64,000 bases of DNA from Actinomadura opuntiae. GTDB taxonomy: Bacteria; Actinomycetota; Actinomycetes; Streptosporangiales; Streptosporangiaceae. Location: NCBI RefSeq assembly GCF_030283205.1, contig NZ_JASNWF010000011.1:285539-349538 (forward strand). The letters are read 5' to 3'. The translations under genes and the position numbers were made by a program. Shown one piece after another: positions 51,525 to 60,850 of the stretch (within the stretch, counting starts at the first letter, position 1; each line of letters starts with the position of its first letter). The notes below the pieces were generated by a model, which worked only from the letters and a program-made list of their open reading frames with translations, searched no databases and was not told where the DNA came from.

Positions 51525-52199
51525 TCAGCTCGCCAGGAAGGTGCGGACGGAGTTCAGCACCACCGTGTCGGTGAGGTAGGTGAGGTGGTTCTCGCAGGGC
51601 ACGTAGTTGTTGGTGGCCCCGCTCAGCATGGTGCTGGTGTAGGGGTTGATGACGCCGTCGCACGGCGAGTACCAGGTGGCGTACCGGGTGTCGCCGGGCG
51701 TCTCGTCACCGGCGGACAGGGTCTGGATGAATGACGAGCCGGGCGACATCTGCTGGCAGGTGACGAACGTCAGGCAGGCGTAGGCGGCGGTGGTGCCGTG
51801 GTTGGCGCCGGCGAGGGAGGCCAGGTGCCGGACGTACCGCTGGCCGCCGAGCTCCTTGATGTACCACCAGCTGACGAGGCCGCCCATCGAGTGGTTGACG
51901 ATGTCGACCTGGGAGGCGCCGGTCCGCGACCGCACCTGGTCGACGTAGGAGGCGAGGCTGGCCGCGTTGGCCTTGTTGTCGCCGTAGGAGTTGTAGTTGA
52001 AGGCGAACATCTCGTTGCTGCTGTAGCCGGCCGCGGCGAACACCGCCTCCGCGGTGACCCAGTTGGACGCGCTGCCGGTGTAGCCGTGGACGAAGACCAC
52101 GGGCGTGTGCCCGGCCGCATGCGCGGGCGCGCTCACACCGACGACGGCACCGAGCACGGTGACCGCCGCGGTCAGGAGTGTGCCGAGAATCCGGCGCAT
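51525..52199 (-). CDS. Secreted lipase/esterase (class 2 type)
   Basis: 224 residues from ATG 52199, chosen for GAGGAGGAG upstream. The signal peptide ends APAHAA. The oxyanion motif VVFVHGYTGS is near residue 35 and the nucleophile elbow is VNHSMGGLVSWW (NHSMG in place of GHSMG) near 105. Cys residues (CLTFVTC, SPCDG, VPCEN) suggest disulfides. Extracellular ester hydrolase; substrate range unknown. Confidence 0.86.
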   Translation of the reverse strand: MRRILGTLLTAAVTVLGAVVGVSAPAHAAGHTPVVFVHGYTGSASNWVTAEAVFAAAGYSSNEMFAFNYNSYGDNKANAASLASYVDQVRSRTGASQVDIVNHSMGGLVSWWYIKELGGQRYVRHLASLAGANHGTTAAYACLTFVTCQQMSPGSSFIQTLSAGDETPGDTRYATWYSPCDGVINPYTSTMLSGATNNYVPCENHLTYLTDTVVLNSVRTFLAS

Positions 52200-52271
52200 C
52201 TGCTCCTCCTCGGGGGGTGGGGGTTTCGTCACCGAGTGTCGGTGCGGCCGCCGGTCGCCGCATCGGCGAAA

Positions 52272-53282
52272 TCACCGGTCTCGCGTGTCCGGTGCCTGCT
52301 CACGCTGGAACGTCGCGTAGAGCCACCACAGCGACGGCAGGAGCAGCAGCGCGCCGACGCCGAGGGAGGCGAGGCTCGCGACGAGGACGGAGTCGGTGGC
52401 CGCGGCCTGGTCGAGGTCGACGCCGGGCAGCAGGTGCGGGTACTGGCCGGCGCCCCATCCCCACAGCAGGCCGACGACGGCGAGCGCGGCGGTGGCGCGG
52501 ACGGCGACGTACGCGCGCCGCCACAGCAGGACGATCGACGCGATCCCGGCCGCGATCGACACCACGAGCAGCGGCAGCCCGCGCCCGGACGTCAGCCCGG
52601 TGAACAGCCGCGGCGCGTCGGCGTGCAGGACGGCGAGGCCGCCGGCCGAAAGGACGCCGACCACCGCGCCCGCGGCCAGCGCCCGCCGCCGGAACCGCTC
52701 GGACAGCTCGGGGTGCCCGCCGCGCTCGGCGTCCCGGGTGAGGTAGACGGCGGCGAGGTAGGCGGCGACGCCGACCGCGAGGCCGCCGCTGATCAGCGAG
52801 GTGGGGTTCACCCAGCTCGTCACGAGGTCGCCCTTGGCCAGCCCCGGCGGGACGCGGAAGGAGGCGATCGCGCCGGCCACCGTGCCGAGGAAGAACGGGG
52901 TCACGAGCGAGGAGAACGCGAACGTGAAGCCGAACAGCCGCTGCTGCCACAGCGCCGTGCTGGCCTTGCGGAACGCGAACGCGGCGCCGCGCGCGATGAT
53001 GCCGAGCGCGGCGAGCGTCAGCGGGATGTAGAGGGTGGAGGCGAGCGCCGCGAACACCGCCGGCACGCCCGTCCAGGTGACCACGAGGACGAAGATGAGC
53101 CAGACGTGGTTGGTCTCCCACACCGGGCCGATGGAGTGCTCGATCTGGGCCCGCTGCGACCGGCCGCGCTCGCTGCCGCCGGCGAGCAGGTCCCAGACGC
53201 CGCCGCCGAAGTCGGCGCCGGCGAACAGCACGTAGGCGCTGAGGCCGATCCACAGCACGGCGAGCAGGATCGCGGCCGCCAC
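52272..53282 (-). CDS. cydB: Cytochrome bd oxidase subunit II
   Basis: 336 residues, GTG 53282, three bases after the cydA stop. About eight to nine membrane segments; the N-terminal LWIGLSAYVLFAGADFGGGVWDLL and WETNHVWLIFVLVVTWTG are characteristic. Works with CydA as a high-affinity quinol oxidase at low oxygen. No cydDC genes are seen after it. Confidence 0.93.
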   Translation of the reverse strand: MAAAILLAVLWIGLSAYVLFAGADFGGGVWDLLAGGSERGRSQRAQIEHSIGPVWETNHVWLIFVLVVTWTGVPAVFAALASTLYIPLTLAALGIIARGAAFAFRKASTALWQQRLFGFTFAFSSLVTPFFLGTVAGAIASFRVPPGLAKGDLVTSWVNPTSLISGGLAVGVAAYLAAVYLTRDAERGGHPELSERFRRRALAAGAVVGVLSAGGLAVLHADAPRLFTGLTSGRGLPLLVVSIAAGIASIVLLWRRAYVAVRATAALAVVGLLWGWGAGQYPHLLPGVDLDQAAATDSVLVASLASLGVGALLLLPSLWWLYATFQREQAPDTRDR

Positions 53283-53285
53283 GGG

Positions 53286-54656
53286 TCAGACCACCGTGAA
53301 CCCGGTGACGTCCTGCTCCTGCGGCGCGATCGGGACCGGCTTGTCGCGGGCCATGCGCCGCAGCACGTACACCGACGCGACGGTGAGCACGGCGTACACG
53401 ATCCCGACCAGCGCGGCTCCCCAGACCAGGCCGGGCGCCGGGTTGACGGCGTCGGCCGTGCGCAGGACCCCGTAGACGATCCAAGGCTGCCGTCCGACCT
53501 CCGTCACCGCCCATCCTGATTCGAGCGCGCCGACGGCGGCGACGCCCGACACCGAGGTGGCCAGCAGGAACCACCGGGTGCGGGGCATGTCGCGGCGCCA
53601 CCACCAGTACAGGCCGAGCCACAGCGCCAGCAGCAGCATCGCGAAGCCGAGGCCGACCATCACCTGGAAGCCCCAGTGCACGATGTTCACCGGCGGGCGG
53701 GCCTCGGGCGGCACCGTGTTCAGGCCGACGATCTCGGCGTGCGGGTCGCCATGCGCCAGCAGCGACAGCCCGTCCGGGATCCCGACCGCGTAGCGCAGCT
53801 CGCCGTCGACGGCGACGCCGGCGATGTGCAGCGGGACGCCGCGCGCCGTCTCGAACACGCCCTCCATCGCGGCGAGCTTGATCGGCTGGTGGTCGGCGAC
53901 GAACCGCGCCGCCCAGTCGCCCACGACGACCTGCGGCAGCGCGACGGCGGCGGCGACGGTGAACGGCAGCAGCAGGCCGAGCCGGTGGTAGCGGTCGCGG
54001 CGCCCGCGCAGCATCGCCACCGCGTACACCGACGCGATGCCGAACCCGGCGACCATGAACGCGGCGAGGATCATGTGGACGGTCTGGGACGGGAACGACG
54101 GGTTGAACATGGCCCGCCAGGGGTGCACCTCCACGATGCGGCCGTTCACGGCCCGGAAGCCGACGGGCGCCTGCATCCACGCGTTCGCGGTCACCACGAA
54201 GAACGCGCTGAGCACGCCGGCGACGACGATCGGCACGCCGGACAGCAGGTGCTTCACCGGGCTCAGCCGGTCCCACGCGTACAGGTACAGGCCGAGGAAG
54301 ATCGCCTCGATGAAGAACGCGATGCCCTCCAGCGAGAACGGCAGCCCGATGACCTGCCCGTAGACGCCCATCATCCCGGGCCACAGCAGGCCCATCTCGA
54401 ACGACAGGATCGTCCCGGACACCGCGCCGACGGCGAACAGCACGCCCATCGCGCGGCCCCACCGGCGCGCCAGCAGCCGGTAGTTGGCGTCGCCGGTGCG
54501 GTGGCCGCGCCATTCGGCGATCAGGGTGATGGCGGGCATGCCGACGCCGAGGCAGGCCAGCACGATGTGCCAGCCGAGCGAGACCGCCATCTGCGTCCGC
54601 GCGGCCACCAGGTCGCCCGGGGTCGCGCCGGCCGCCAGCTGCCCCATCACGGTCAC
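53286..54656 (-). CDS. cydA: Cytochrome bd oxidase subunit I
   Basis: 456 residues from GTG 54656, with GGGGAG upstream. Heme ligand region LGWHIVLACLGVGMPA near residue 28, GRAMGVLFAVGAVSGTILSFEMG near 65, and WGFQVMVGLGFAMLL. The quinol-binding loop is short, as in actinobacteria. Catalyses quinol oxidation. Confidence 0.94.
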   Translation of the reverse strand: MTVMGQLAAGATPGDLVAARTQMAVSLGWHIVLACLGVGMPAITLIAEWRGHRTGDANYRLLARRWGRAMGVLFAVGAVSGTILSFEMGLLWPGMMGVYGQVIGLPFSLEGIAFFIEAIFLGLYLYAWDRLSPVKHLLSGVPIVVAGVLSAFFVVTANAWMQAPVGFRAVNGRIVEVHPWRAMFNPSFPSQTVHMILAAFMVAGFGIASVYAVAMLRGRRDRYHRLGLLLPFTVAAAVALPQVVVGDWAARFVADHQPIKLAAMEGVFETARGVPLHIAGVAVDGELRYAVGIPDGLSLLAHGDPHAEIVGLNTVPPEARPPVNIVHWGFQVMVGLGFAMLLLALWLGLYWWWRRDMPRTRWFLLATSVSGVAAVGALESGWAVTEVGRQPWIVYGVLRTADAVNPAPGLVWGAALVGIVYAVLTVASVYVLRRMARDKPVPIAPQEQDVTGFTVV

Positions 54657-54769
54657 GTGCCGCTCCCCGGATTCCGTCCGCGCATCGGTCCGGCGGGGTC
54701 GTACCCGGGGCGCCGCGCGGCGACGCGGCGGCCGGGACGATCATGGGCGGCCGTTGACCATTCCGGGTG

Positions 54770-55726
54770 TCAGCCCTGGGCGCGGCGGGCGCGGGCGCGG
54801 CGCTTGCCCTCGTGCATCGCCTGCACGCGGGCGATCGGGATGGTGTGGCCCTCCTCCACCAGGTCGGCGGGCAGCGGGCGCGCGGCGGGCATCAGCTCGG
54901 TCCACGGGTCGCGGTCGGCGAGCAGGCGGGCCGCCGTGCGGATCGTGAAGGCGCGGGGGTCGGCGGTGTCGAGCTCGTCCCAGGGGAGGGGGAACGACAC
55001 CGGGGTGCCGAGCCTGATGCGCGGGCTGTAGGCGGCGGCGACGGTCGCGCCGCCCGCCCGGGTCGAGTCGAGGAACACCTTGCCGGCGCGGTCGTCGCGG
55101 ATGAACGCGGTGGTGGCGAGGGCCGGGTCGAGGCGCTCGGCGCGGGCGGCGAGCGCGCGGGTCGCCGCCGCGGCGTCCTCGGCGGTCGTGCGGCCGTCGA
55201 GGGGGACGAACACGTGCACGCCCTTGGACCCGCTGGTCTTCACCGCGCCGTCGAGCCCGCAGTCGCCGAGCGCCCGGCGCACCAGGTGGGCGGCGCCGAC
55301 GGCGGCGGAGAACGGGCCGCCCTCCGGCGGGTCGATGTCCATCACCAGGTGGGTGGGGCGGCCGGGGTCGGCGGCGAGGGCGAGCGGCGGGTGGTACTCC
55401 ACGGCGCGCTGGTTGGCGAACCACAGGAGCGTCGGGCGGTCGTCGCACAGCGCATAGGACACCTCCCGTTGCGACGTCTCGGCCCACACGGTGACCCGCC
55501 GAACCCACGGCGGCGTGTACTTCGGCAGGTTCTTCTGCATGAACGGCTTCTGGCCGCGCAGCACGCGGATGACCGACAGCGGGCGGCCCGCCAGCTGCGG
55601 GACGAGCCGCCCCGCGACGGCGTCGAGGTAGTCGACCAGGTCGCGCTTGGTCGCCTCGGCGCCGTCGAACAGCGGCTGGTCGAGGTTGGTCAGCCGGACA
55701 CCGTCCCGCTCCTCTTCGGTGCTCAC
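54770..55726 (-). CDS. LigD-type polymerase domain protein (non-homologous end joining)
   Basis: 318 residues from GTG 55726. Archaeo-eukaryotic primase-polymerase motifs: metal-binding VMDIDPPEGG near residue 115, SGSKGVHVFVPL near 152, and FLDSTRAGG near 215. Ligase and nuclease domains are absent, so this is a stand-alone PolDom protein. It may fill or prime broken ends. No Ku gene is in the window. Confidence 0.87.
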   Translation of the reverse strand: MSTEEERDGVRLTNLDQPLFDGAEATKRDLVDYLDAVAGRLVPQLAGRPLSVIRVLRGQKPFMQKNLPKYTPPWVRRVTVWAETSQREVSYALCDDRPTLLWFANQRAVEYHPPLALAADPGRPTHLVMDIDPPEGGPFSAAVGAAHLVRRALGDCGLDGAVKTSGSKGVHVFVPLDGRTTAEDAAAATRALAARAERLDPALATTAFIRDDRAGKVFLDSTRAGGATVAAAYSPRIRLGTPVSFPLPWDELDTADPRAFTIRTAARLLADRDPWTELMPAARPLPADLVEEGHTIPIARVQAMHEGKRRARARRAQG

Positions 55727-55777
55727 ACCCCCACCTTCGCACGCGCCTCCGACAGGCCGGTCGGGTAGCGTCGTGGC

Positions 55778-56419
55778 GTGTACATTCCCGCCCATTTCTC
55801 GGCCGATGACGGCGCGGTGCGCGGCCTGCTCCGCGGCTGCGGCGCGGCCGACCTCGTGACGAGCACGCCGCGCGGCCTCGTCGCGACGTTCCTGCCCGTC
55901 CTGTACGACCCGGAGATCGGCGAGCACGGCGCGCTGCTCGCGCACGTCGCCCGCAACAACGACCAGTGGAAAGAGCCCGCGCAGGGCGAGTCGCTGTTCA
56001 TCGTGCACGGGCCCGACGCGTACGTGACGCCGTCGTGGTACGCGTCCAAGGCCGAGCACGGGCGAGTCGTGCCCACGTGGAACTACCTCACCGCGCACGT
56101 CTACGGACGATTGGTCGTGCACGACGACCCGGAGTGGCTGGACTCGCTGGTGCGGCGGCTCACCGGCAAGTACGAGGCGGGCCGGGCGGACGCCTGGTCG
56201 GTGGACGACGCGCCGCCGCAGTACATCGCCGGCCAGTTGCGCGCGATCGTCGGCCTTGAGCTGGTCATCACCCGGATCGAGGCGAAGGCCAAGATGAGCC
56301 AGAACCGGCCCGCGGCCGACCGGGACGGCGTCGCCGCGGGCTACCTCGCCGAGGGCGACCCGATCATGGCCGAGGCGGTGCGCGCAGCGGCGGAACCGGC
56401 GGAGACGCGGCGACGGTGA
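55778..56419 (+). CDS. PaiB-like FMN-binding regulator family protein
   Basis: 213 residues from GTG 55778. Motifs MYIPAHF, HVARNNDQW, SWYASKAEHGRVVPTWNY and LTGKYEAGR match the PaiB/FMN-binding negative transcriptional regulator family. A split-barrel flavin-binding role is likely; DNA binding is not obvious. Overlaps the LAL regulator start by GTGA. Confidence 0.88.
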   Translation: MYIPAHFSADDGAVRGLLRGCGAADLVTSTPRGLVATFLPVLYDPEIGEHGALLAHVARNNDQWKEPAQGESLFIVHGPDAYVTPSWYASKAEHGRVVPTWNYLTAHVYGRLVVHDDPEWLDSLVRRLTGKYEAGRADAWSVDDAPPQYIAGQLRAIVGLELVITRIEAKAKMSQNRPAADRDGVAAGYLAEGDPIMAEAVRAAAEPAETRRR

Positions 56420-59307
56420 ACGCCCGCACGGTCAGCCCGGTCCTCGTCGGGCGCGAGCGCGAGTCCGCCGCGCTCGGCGCCGCGTTCCGCGCCGCCCGGG
56501 ACGGCACGCCGTCGGCGGTGCTGCTCGGCGGCGAGGCCGGGGTGGGCAAGACCCGGCTGGTGGGCGAGTTCGCCGCCGGCGCCCGCGCCGAGGGCGCGCG
56601 GGTGCTGGTCGGCGGCTGCCTGGAGCTCGGCACCGAGGGGCTGCCGTTCGCGCCGTTCACCGCGGCGCTGCGCGGGCTCGTCCGCGACCTCGGCGTGGAC
56701 GGGGTGCGCGGGCTGCTGCCCGCCGGCGCGGGCGACGGCCTGGCCCGGCTGCTGCCCGACTTCGGCGACGCCGACGCGGGCGCGTTCACCGCCGAGTCGC
56801 GGGCGCGGCTGTTCGAGCTGGTGCTGACGCTGCTGGAGCGGCTCGCCGCGGCGGGCCCGGTGGTGCTGGTCGTCGAGGACGCGCACTGGGCGGACGCCTC
56901 GACCCGCGACCTGCTGACGTTCCTGGTCCGCAACCTGAGCGGCGGCGACGCGCTGCTGGTCGTCGTGACGTACCGGACCGACGAGCTGCACCGCGCGCAC
57001 CCGCTGCGGCCGGTGCTCACCGAGCTGGAGCGCGTCGAGCACGTCGCCCGGATCGAGGTCGGCCGGCTCGGCCGGGACGGGGTGCGCGACCTCGTGCACG
57101 GCATCCTCGGCGCCGAACCGCCGGCGGGCGCGCTCGCGGACGTGTTCGAGCGCAGCGAGGGCAACCCGCTGTTCGTCGAGGCGCTGGTCGGCTCCGGCGG
57201 CGGCCGGGACCTGCCGGAGTCGCTGCGCGACCTGCTGCTCGGCGCCGTCCAGCGGCTGCCGGAGGACACCCAGGAGATCCTGCGGGTGGCGGCGGCCGGC
57301 GGCGCGCGGATCGAGCACGAGCTGCTGGCGGCGGTCGCCGGGCTGGACGATCGGGAACTGACCCGGGGGCTGCGGCCCGCCGTCGCGGCCAACACGCTCG
57401 TCGTCGACGGCGACGGCTACGCCTTCCGGCACGCGCTCATCCGCGAGGCCGTGCACGACGACCTGCTGCCCGGCGAGCGGACCCGGCTGCACGTCCGGTA
57501 CGCGCGGGTGCTGGAGGAGCGCCCGGAGCTGATGCCGGACCGGGCGCGGGCGGTGACGCTGGCGCACCACTGGCATGCCGCGCACGACGTCGTGCGGGCG
57601 CTGACCGCCGCGTGGCGGGCGGTCGGCGAGACGCGCCGGGCGCTCGCCTACGCCGAGGCGCTGCGGATGGCGTCGCGGGTGCTGGAGCTGTGGGACCGGG
57701 TGCCGGACGCGGCGCAGCGCATCGGCGTCCCGCACGTCCAGGTGATGGAGGAGGCCGTGACGCTGGCCGACCTCGCAGGCGAGCCCGACACCGGGGCCCG
57801 GCTGGCGACGGAGGCGCTGCGGCACGAGGAGGCGTCGGGCGACCCGGTGCGCGCGGCCCGCTTCTACGAGCTGCGCGGCATGATGCGGCTGCGGTCGGGC
57901 AGCGACAAGGCCCCCGCCGACCTGCGCGAGGCGGCCCGGCTGGTGCCCGCCGACCCGCCGTCGGCGGCGCGGGCGCGGGTGCTCGCGACGCTCGCCGAGA
58001 AGATCAACGGCCTGCACGGCACCCGTCCCGAGGCGGTCGCGGCGGCGCGGGAGGCGCTGGAGGTCGCGCGGGCCGTCGGGGAGACCGAGGTGGAGCTGTC
58101 GGTCGAGCTGGACATGGCGTGGATCGACCTGTTCGACCAGGACGACCCGGAGGCGCACATCGCGCGGCTCGAACGGGTCGCCGAGCGGGCCGTGGAGGCG
58201 CGGGCCTTCACCCCGCTGCTGCGCGCGATCACCAACCACTCCGACGTGCTGGAGATGTACGGGCGGCACGAGGAGTCCGCCGCGGTGGCCGCCGCGGGCG
58301 TCGCCACGGCGGAGGAGTACGGCCTCGCCCGGTCGGCCGGCGCCTACCTGTCGATCAACGCCGCCGAGCCGCTGGTCTCGCTCGGCCGGTGGGACGAGGC
58401 GCTCGCGGTGATAGGGCGGACGCTGCCGCGGACGTCGGCGGGCGTCATCCGGGCCGGGCTGCACAATCTGGGAGGGGCGGTCGCGCTCGCGCGCGGCGAC
58501 GTCGCCGCCGCCGAGCGGCACGCCGCGCAGGCGCCGCAGCTCATCGCGCGGGGCGCGGCGCGGCGCGCGCAGAACCTGTTCCCGGTGTGCCGGCTGGACG
58601 CGGCGATCGCGCTGGCGCGGGGCCGTCCGGCCGACGCCCTGGAGGCCCTCGGCCCGGTCCTCACCGACGTCGGCCTTCCCGACGACACCCGGTACGCGCT
58701 GCCGGGGCTGATCGTGGCCGCCACCGCGTGCGCGGAGCTGGACGACGCCGGGACGCTGGCGGCGGTGCGCGCCCGCGTGGAGGGGCTGCGGATCTACGGT
58801 CCGGTTCAGGAGGCGTACCGGCTGACGTTCGCCGCGGAGGCGGCGCGCGCCGAAGGCGTCCTCGACGGGCCGGCATGGGACGCGGCGGCCGAGGCGTGGG
58901 ACGCGCTGCACCGGCCCTATGAGACGGCGTTCGCGCTGGCCGGGGCGGGCGAGGCCGCCCTCGCCACGGGCGACCGCGACGGCGCCGGCGTCGCGCTGCG
59001 CCGGGCCGTCGAGCTGGCCGACGGGCTGCGGGCGGTCCCGCTGCGCGAGCGCGCCGCCGACCTCGCGCGCCGCGCCGGGGCCGCCCTCGACGGCGAGCGC
59101 CCCGCCCCCGGGCTCGGCCTGACACCGCGCGAGACGGAGGTGCTGCGGCTCGTCGCCGCCGGGCGCAGCAACCGGGAGATCGCCGAGGCGCTGTTCATCT
59201 CGGTGAAGACCGCCAGCGTGCACGTGTCGAACATCCTCGGCAAGCTCGGCGTGGCCGGGCGCGGCGAGGCCGCCGCCCGCGCGCACCGGCTGAGGCTGTT
59301 CGACTGA
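56416..59307 (+). CDS. Large ATP-binding LuxR (LAL) family regulator
   Basis: 963 residues from GTG 56416. Walker A GGEAGVGKTRLVGEF near residue 38, Walker B VVLVVEDAHWADAST near 155, a long helical TPR-like middle, and a C-terminal LuxR helix-turn-helix (LTPRETEVLRLVAAGRSNRE, near 900-920). Such proteins sense a sugar or metabolite and activate transcription. Target genes are unknown. Coupled to the PaiB-like gene. Confidence 0.9.
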   Translation: MNARTVSPVLVGRERESAALGAAFRAARDGTPSAVLLGGEAGVGKTRLVGEFAAGARAEGARVLVGGCLELGTEGLPFAPFTAALRGLVRDLGVDGVRGLLPAGAGDGLARLLPDFGDADAGAFTAESRARLFELVLTLLERLAAAGPVVLVVEDAHWADASTRDLLTFLVRNLSGGDALLVVVTYRTDELHRAHPLRPVLTELERVEHVARIEVGRLGRDGVRDLVHGILGAEPPAGALADVFERSEGNPLFVEALVGSGGGRDLPESLRDLLLGAVQRLPEDTQEILRVAAAGGARIEHELLAAVAGLDDRELTRGLRPAVAANTLVVDGDGYAFRHALIREAVHDDLLPGERTRLHVRYARVLEERPELMPDRARAVTLAHHWHAAHDVVRALTAAWRAVGETRRALAYAEALRMASRVLELWDRVPDAAQRIGVPHVQVMEEAVTLADLAGEPDTGARLATEALRHEEASGDPVRAARFYELRGMMRLRSGSDKAPADLREAARLVPADPPSAARARVLATLAEKINGLHGTRPEAVAAAREALEVARAVGETEVELSVELDMAWIDLFDQDDPEAHIARLERVAERAVEARAFTPLLRAITNHSDVLEMYGRHEESAAVAAAGVATAEEYGLARSAGAYLSINAAEPLVSLGRWDEALAVIGRTLPRTSAGVIRAGLHNLGGAVALARGDVAAAERHAAQAPQLIARGAARRAQNLFPVCRLDAAIALARGRPADALEALGPVLTDVGLPDDTRYALPGLIVAATACAELDDAGTLAAVRARVEGLRIYGPVQEAYRLTFAAEAARAEGVLDGPAWDAAAEAWDALHRPYETAFALAGAGEAALATGDRDGAGVALRRAVELADGLRAVPLRERAADLARRAGAALDGERPAPGLGLTPRETEVLRLVAAGRSNREIAEALFISVKTASVHVSNILGKLGVAGRGEAAARAHRLRLFD

Positions 59308-59310
59308 GTC

Positions 59311-60387
59311 TCAGGGGCCGGGGCGCAGCGGGACGATGCGGGTGGTGACGCGGGCGTGCGGGCGGTCGCCGGCGCCGGGCGCGCGGCCGCAGGTGTGGGA
59401 CGCGATGTCGCCGCCGACGTGCAGGCCCGTCGGGACGAGCCGGTTGGTCCGGAACGCCAGCGACGGGTCGCGCAGCATCGGGTTCGTCCAGGGGATCAGC
59501 TCCGACAGCAGCGCGAACGTCGGGTCGATCACCTTGGTGACGCCGTCGTCGTCCACGACCTCGACCCAGGCGTGCACGACGTCGGGCAGCCCGACGACCC
59601 AGCCGATCCGGGTGGTGGCCTGCACGCCCTCCTCCCGGCACAGCCGCTCGATGTAGCGGCTGGCGGCGCCGCAGCCGGCGAAGCCGCGCGGGACGAGGTC
59701 GGGGTCGTCGCGCAGCTCCACCGGCAGCCGGAGGAAGCGCGGCTCGGCGCCCATGAACTCGCGGACGATCGCGCGCAGCACGGGCGAGCGCAGCACCGGG
59801 CAGTCGCCGACCGTCCGCAGCACCGCGGAGATCGCCATCGCGGGACCGGACGACCGCGCGGTCGTCGCGGCGGCGTCGGGGGCCGCGGCGACCCGGCGCC
59901 CGCCGCGCGCCGGATGCGCCCGGACGTTGCGGACCGCTCCGCCGTAGGCGCCGGTGCGGGGACGCGCGAGGGCGTTGCGGGCGTCGGGACGGCACCCGTC
60001 GGGGTCGCCGCAGGCCACGCGGAGCTCGAACCGGGAGACGCGGGGCGCGATGAGGTCCTCGCACGACGAGCGGGTCCACCGCAGCAGGGAGGCGACCTCC
60101 CGCTCGACCGGCGTGCGTCCGGTGCCGGAGTACAGGGCGAGGTTGAACAGGTCGCGCGAGTCGAACCGCTCCTGGCCGGGCTCGCCGGTGCGGGGCAGGC
60201 CGTGCCGGGCGAGCGCGGTCAGCGTCCGGTCGTCGCAGGCGAGCATCCCGGCGGCCTCGGCGCGCCCGGTGTCGGGCCGGTGGTACTCGGGCGGGATGAC
60301 GTAGAGGCCGTCCAGCGCGCGCAGTAACCGGCGGTCGACGCCGCCCGCGCTGCGGGCTCGTGCCTTGCCTGTGGATCCGGTGCCCAT
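59311..60387 (-). CDS. Transglutaminase-like domain protein
   Basis: 358 residues, ATG 60387, one base after the upstream frame's stop. Residues about 1-190 match nothing I recognise (CDDRTLTALARHGLP, LFNLALYSGTGRTPVERE). The C-terminal part has a transglutaminase-like triad: Cys in GFAGCGAASRYIERL near 240, His in VVHAWVEVVDD near 272 and Asp in KVIDPTFALL near 288. Enzyme activity (peptidase or acyl transfer) is inferred; no signal peptide is seen. Confidence 0.6.
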   Translation of the reverse strand: MGTGSTGKARARSAGGVDRRLLRALDGLYVIPPEYHRPDTGRAEAAGMLACDDRTLTALARHGLPRTGEPGQERFDSRDLFNLALYSGTGRTPVEREVASLLRWTRSSCEDLIAPRVSRFELRVACGDPDGCRPDARNALARPRTGAYGGAVRNVRAHPARGGRRVAAAPDAAATTARSSGPAMAISAVLRTVGDCPVLRSPVLRAIVREFMGAEPRFLRLPVELRDDPDLVPRGFAGCGAASRYIERLCREEGVQATTRIGWVVGLPDVVHAWVEVVDDDGVTKVIDPTFALLSELIPWTNPMLRDPSLAFRTNRLVPTGLHVGGDIASHTCGRAPGAGDRPHARVTTRIVPLRPGP

Positions 60388-60388
60388 G

Positions 60389-60757
60389 TCAGCGCATCAC
60401 GATCCGGCGGTCGGACGGGTCGAGGGCGCGGGTGCGGCGGCGGCTGGCCGGTACGCCCTCGCGGACGTCCATGTCGGGTACCTCCGGATCGCGCGGCGTA
60501 CGGGCGGCCTGGACGATGTGGGCGATCTGGCTTTCCAGCATGTGTATCACCGACCCGGGACCGGCATTCGTATTGGGTCCGTACATGGGGCAGAACTTCG
60601 GGGAACCTCCGAGGGCCATTCCCCCGTAGGCTCGCGCTCCGCCCCGCCACGCCTCGTCCAGGTCCCGCTCAGTGAGACCTGTGAACCGCATCCGCGCGGC
60701 GGGGCCGCGGGTGCGGAACCCGGCACCCGCGACCGCGATCGACGGCCGTCCCGGCAT
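60389..60757 (-). pseudogene. Remnant of a flavin monooxygenase (BVMO-like) with a large in-frame internal deletion
   Basis: 122 residues from ATG 60757 with GGGAGG upstream. The start (PSIAVAGAGF) is the FAD Rossmann beginning of a Baeyer-Villiger/FMO enzyme. Directly after, the sequence reads as the C-terminal region (LDEAWRGGARAYGG, then FCPMYGPNTNAGPGSVIHML). Around 350 residues are missing between. The frame stays open and is coupled to the next gene, so a small protein may still be made, but no monooxygenase activity is possible. Confidence 0.72.
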
Positions 60758-60772
60758 GCCCGTCACCTCCCG

Positions 60773-60797
60773 CACTGTTGGCGCTACGCCAATAGTG
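60773..60797. promoter_or_regulatory. 25-base operator-like palindrome upstream of the FMO remnant
   Basis: CACTGTTGGCG-CTA-CGCCAATAGTG: arms of 11 bases with ten matching, centred 28 bases before the remnant's start codon. Size and form suit a TetR-type dimer site. No regulator gene is adjacent. Confidence 0.65.
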
Positions 60798-60850
60798 CCG
60801 GACGAGGCGCCGAAAGGGAACGCGGCGGCCCCGCGCGTCAGCCCCGCGTG

